Below are positions 61,908-64,000 of a stretch of 64,000 nt of DNA, piece by piece (positions within the stretch are counted from its first letter, which is position 1; every line of letters starts with the position of its first letter). Made by a program: the position numbers and the translations under genes. Under the pieces are notes generated by a model, which saw only the letters and a list, made by a program, of their open reading frames with translations, had not been told where the DNA came from and searched no databases. Origin of the DNA: an uncultured Pelagibacteraceae bacterium. GTDB taxonomy: Bacteria > Pseudomonadota > Alphaproteobacteria > Pelagibacterales > Pelagibacteraceae. The stretch covers positions 1-64,000 of the forward strand of contig CACGBZ010000002.1 in NCBI GenBank assembly GCA_902571425.1. The letters run 5' to 3'.

Positions 61908-62909
61908 GTGTCTGACCAATTTAAAGCACTAATTCTTAATCAAGAGGGTGAAAACTTCTTACGTGAAGTTAAATCTATTGATAAAAGTTTTCTAAAGCAT
62001 GGAGATGTAACTGTAAAAGTAGATTATTCAGACCTTAATTTTAAAGATGGAATGATTTTAAAAAACGGTGGACGATTAGTAAAAGAATTTCCACATATTC
62101 CAGGAATAGATTTTTCAGGAAAAGTAATTGAAAGTGAAAATTCAAAATTTAAAGAAGGAGATGAGGTAATTTTAACCGGATTTAGAGTTGGAGAAATATT
62201 CTTTGGCGGATATTCACAAATTGCAAAAGTAAATGCAGATTTTTTAGTAAAAAAACCAGATAGCTTAACAACCAAACAAGCCATGATTTTAGGTACTGCA
62301 GGTTTTACCTCCTTAATGAGTGCTTTTGCAATTCAAGCAAGGGAAAGTATTTTATTAGGTGAAAAAGTTAATGATGTTTTAGTTACAGGTGCAACAGGCG
62401 GAGTTGGTAGTGTAGCAATCATGGCATTAACCAAAATGGGATATAATGTTTCTGCTGTTACTGGAAAAGATTCAAAATCGGATTATTTAAAATCATTGGG
62501 TGCAAAAAACATTATAAATAGGGCTGAATTTGACAAAGATCCACGTCCAATAGACAAAGGTCTATGGGATGGAGTAGTAGACACAGTTGGTGGAAAAATT
62601 TTGGCAAATGCAATTGCTCAAACAAAATCAAATGGGATAATCTCAGTTTGTGGAAATGCAAACAGTAATGAACTTAATACGAATTTATTACCATTTATGT
62701 TGAGAGGTATTAAAGTTTGGGGAATGGATTCTGCTAATTGTAGCATAAAAAGAAGAGGTTTTATTTGGGGAGAAGCAAAAAATTTAATTGATTTTGATTT
62801 ATTGGAAAAATCAGTTTTAACAGTAAGCTTGGAGGAATTGATTGAGACTTATCCTAAAATTTTAAAAGGTGAAATTTCTGGAAGAGTATTAGTTGATTTA
62901 AATAAATAA
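61908..62909 (+). CDS. acuI: Acrylyl-CoA reductase (AcuI/YhdH-like, MDR family)
   Basis: The 333-residue protein has the YhdH/AcuI layout: VKVDYSDLNFKDGMILKNGG, FPHIPGIDFSGKV, VILTGFRVGEIFFGGYSQIA and the NADPH site VTGATGGVGSVAIMALTKMG. AcuI reduces acryloyl-CoA to propionyl-CoA, the detoxification step after DMSP lysis, and it is common in SAR11. The start is GTG at 61908, one base after the folE stop. Other substrates in the YhdH subfamily remain possible. Confidence 0.85.
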   Translation: MSDQFKALILNQEGENFLREVKSIDKSFLKHGDVTVKVDYSDLNFKDGMILKNGGRLVKEFPHIPGIDFSGKVIESENSKFKEGDEVILTGFRVGEIFFGGYSQIAKVNADFLVKKPDSLTTKQAMILGTAGFTSLMSAFAIQARESILLGEKVNDVLVTGATGGVGSVAIMALTKMGYNVSAVTGKDSKSDYLKSLGAKNIINRAEFDKDPRPIDKGLWDGVVDTVGGKILANAIAQTKSNGIISVCGNANSNELNTNLLPFMLRGIKVWGMDSANCSIKRRGFIWGEAKNLIDFDLLEKSVLTVSLEELIETYPKILKGEISGRVLVDLNK

Positions 62910-63796
62910 TGGATTGGGATAAATTAAAAATTTTTCATGCTGTGGCTGAAGCTGGAAGTTTTACAAATGCTACTGTTAATTTAAATCTAAGCCAATCAGC
63001 TATAAGTAGACAAATACAATCATTAGAACAAGATTTAAAAGTGCAGTTGTTTGAAAGACATGCAAGAGGCTTAACCCTCACGCAAAATGGAGAATATGTT
63101 TTTAAAACTGCTCATGAGGTGATTAGCAAACTTAAAGAAGTTGAAACATCATTAGGTGATCAAAAAAGCAAACCAACAGGAAAATTAACAATTACAACTG
63201 TAAGGAGTTTTGGAACACATTGGTTAACACCAAGAATTCAAGAATTTATGACACTTAATCCAGAAATTGAGATTGAACTTGTTTTCGATGATAAAGAATT
63301 AGATTTGAGTACTCGTCAAGCTGATATCGGAATTTTTATGAGGAGACCAAAGCAGCTTAACTATATTCAGAAAAAATTAGTTGATATTAAGTATTATATT
63401 TATGGATCAAATAAATACTTAGAAAAAAATGGAATGCCAAAAACAGTCAATGACTTAAATAAACATAAGTTTATCTCTTTTGGAAAAGGAGCCCCTTCGC
63501 CAGTTTATAATCCTGATTGGGCATTAAAAATAGGAATGCATGATGGGAAAAAAAGAAAATCTATTATGAAGGTTAATAGTGTTAGTGGTCTTTTGTATGG
63601 TGTTGAGTCCGGGGTAGGATTGGCTGCACTTCCAGAATATTTAGTATCAAATACTGGCAATATAATTAAAGTGCTTCCAAAAGTAGAAGGACCAATAACA
63701 GAAGCTCACTTTGTGTATCCGCAATCATTAAAAAACACAGCTAGAGTTCAAGCTTTTAGAAATTTCCTATTCAGCAAAATTGGCGACTGGAAATAG
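62909..63796 (+). CDS. LysR-family transcriptional regulator
   Basis: This 295-residue regulator has an N-terminal helix-turn-helix (LKIFHAVAEAGSFTNATVNL, NLSQSAISRQIQSLEQDLKV, RGLTLTQNGEYVF) and a C-terminal substrate-binding domain (ITTVRSFGTHWLTPRIQEFM, GVGLAALPEYL). Its ATG overlaps the acuI stop, so it is in the same transcript and could sense a compound related to AcuI metabolism. Targets are unknown. Confidence 0.92.
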   Translation: MDWDKLKIFHAVAEAGSFTNATVNLNLSQSAISRQIQSLEQDLKVQLFERHARGLTLTQNGEYVFKTAHEVISKLKEVETSLGDQKSKPTGKLTITTVRSFGTHWLTPRIQEFMTLNPEIEIELVFDDKELDLSTRQADIGIFMRRPKQLNYIQKKLVDIKYYIYGSNKYLEKNGMPKTVNDLNKHKFISFGKGAPSPVYNPDWALKIGMHDGKKRKSIMKVNSVSGLLYGVESGVGLAALPEYLVSNTGNIIKVLPKVEGPITEAHFVYPQSLKNTARVQAFRNFLFSKIGDWK

Positions 63797-63856
63797 AAAA
63801 ATAGCTAAAACCCCCTAAATTATTAATAAATTTTAATCCGCGACACTATTGCGATT

Positions 63857-63891
63857 GATAATCATTCTCATTGAGAATAGTTCTCATTCTC
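63857..63891 (+). promoter_or_regulatory. Fur-like box in front of an iron-uptake gene
   Basis: Overlapping palindromes sit here: ATTCTCA-T-TGAGAAT (63864-63878, 7-1-7 geometry) and GAGAA-TAG-TTCTC (63873-63885). This matches the arrangement of Fur-type operators. It lies 28 bases before the ATG of a probable iron-binding protein. The 123-base region between the LysR gene and that start shows no other structure. Confidence 0.65.
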
Positions 63892-63919
63892 AAAAATAAC
63901 GTAATAATTAAGGAGTTTA

Positions 63920-64000
63920 ATGAGAAAATTATCAATTTTAGCATTAATTACATCTTTATTTGTATCAACTTTTGCGATCGCGAATGAGGTAAATGTATTT
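63920..64000 (+). CDS. Partial periplasmic iron-binding protein (FutA/FbpA-like)
   Basis: The ATG at 63920 follows a good ribosome site (AAGGAG, 63910-63915). The 27 visible codons give a signal peptide (MRKLSILALITSLFVSTFAIA) and the beginning NEVNVF, as in Fe(III) ABC transporter binding proteins (EVNVYS). The Fur-like box upstream fits. The gene runs off the window edge, so only the N-terminus is judged. Confidence 0.7.
   Translation, partial: MRKLSILALITSLFVSTFAIANEVNVF

Noticed and set aside
1-64000. tRNA, rRNA, CRISPR arrays, insertion sequences or prophage genes
   Set aside because: No T-loop-like GGTTCGAA blocks with a plausible acceptor stem, no spaced direct repeats, and no transposase or integrase genes were found; the GGTTCGAT at 41596 is part of an intergenic hairpin.

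Overview
The window looks like a chromosomal segment of a SAR11 alphaproteobacterium (Candidatus Pelagibacter or a close relative). It is very AT-rich, its genes abut or overlap with almost no spacer, lysine, asparagine and isoleucine codons dominate, and the gene set (Tmm, Tdm, GmaS, BHMT, dimethylglycine and sarcosine dehydrogenases, formate-THF ligase, Amt) matches the methylated-compound metabolism known from this clade. No rRNA, tRNA, insertion sequence, prophage or CRISPR array was seen.

Left part (1-30 kb): methylated amines. On the minus strand lie an ammonium transporter with a small membrane partner, and an N-methylglutamate synthase (mgsABC) / gamma-glutamylmethylamide synthetase (gmaS) operon. 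Upstream of these, same strand, are a DAO-family flavoprotein, a small winged-helix regulator and TMAO demethylase (tdm). Divergent from tdm is a TmoX-like binding protein, followed after a strong terminator by a MORN protein, an anchored unknown, and the ATPase and double permease of the same transporter, then glpK and a GpsA-like gene. Trimethylamine monooxygenase (tmm), an Fe-type alcohol dehydrogenase, a class I amidotransferase, formate-THF ligase (fhs) and a heterotetrameric sarcosine/N-methylglutamate oxidase set (24.2-29.3 kb) complete it. Together they would take TMA to TMAO, dimethylamine, methylamine, glutamate adducts and finally THF-bound C1 units and ammonium. No DmmDABC-type dimethylamine monooxygenase was seen.

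Middle (29-38.5 kb): a DMT exporter, a racemase, cspA, an acetyltransferase, purKE, then a dipeptidase operon with two little-known proteins and a 55-residue CxxC/CxxC protein, and a Yip1-like membrane protein preceded by a 36-residue membrane peptide. The two small genes are shorter than usual ORF cut-offs.

Right part (38.5-60.4 kb): betaine-type compounds. On the minus strand are a periplasmic binding protein and permease of the ProX/ProW type (no ATPase alongside), a short MetF-like protein and a DmdA-like demethylase. Divergent from these, behind a leader resembling SAM-II/SAM-V riboswitches, runs a 17-gene co-directional array: CntA-like Rieske oxygenase, betaine-homocysteine methyltransferase, dimethylglycine dehydrogenase-like, methyltransferase, a DddP-like M24 protein, APS-kinase-like and nucleotidyltransferase proteins, a 2-oxoglutarate oxygenase, a crotonase homologue without its glutamates, a small membrane protein, a CoA-binding protein, a BT1-type folate transporter, DUF4864, a second DMGDH/SARDH enzyme, ETF beta and alpha, and ETF-ubiquinone oxidoreductase. 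The dehydrogenases would feed electrons through ETF to the quinone pool and methyl groups to THF or homocysteine.

The end holds DUF2237, hisI, folE, an AcuI-like acrylyl-CoA reductase, a LysR regulator, and the start of a probable iron-binding protein gene behind a Fur-like box. The most promising leads are the DddP-like protein and its unexplained neighbours inside the glycine betaine operon, the DmdA-like/MetF-like pair, and the candidate riboswitch.
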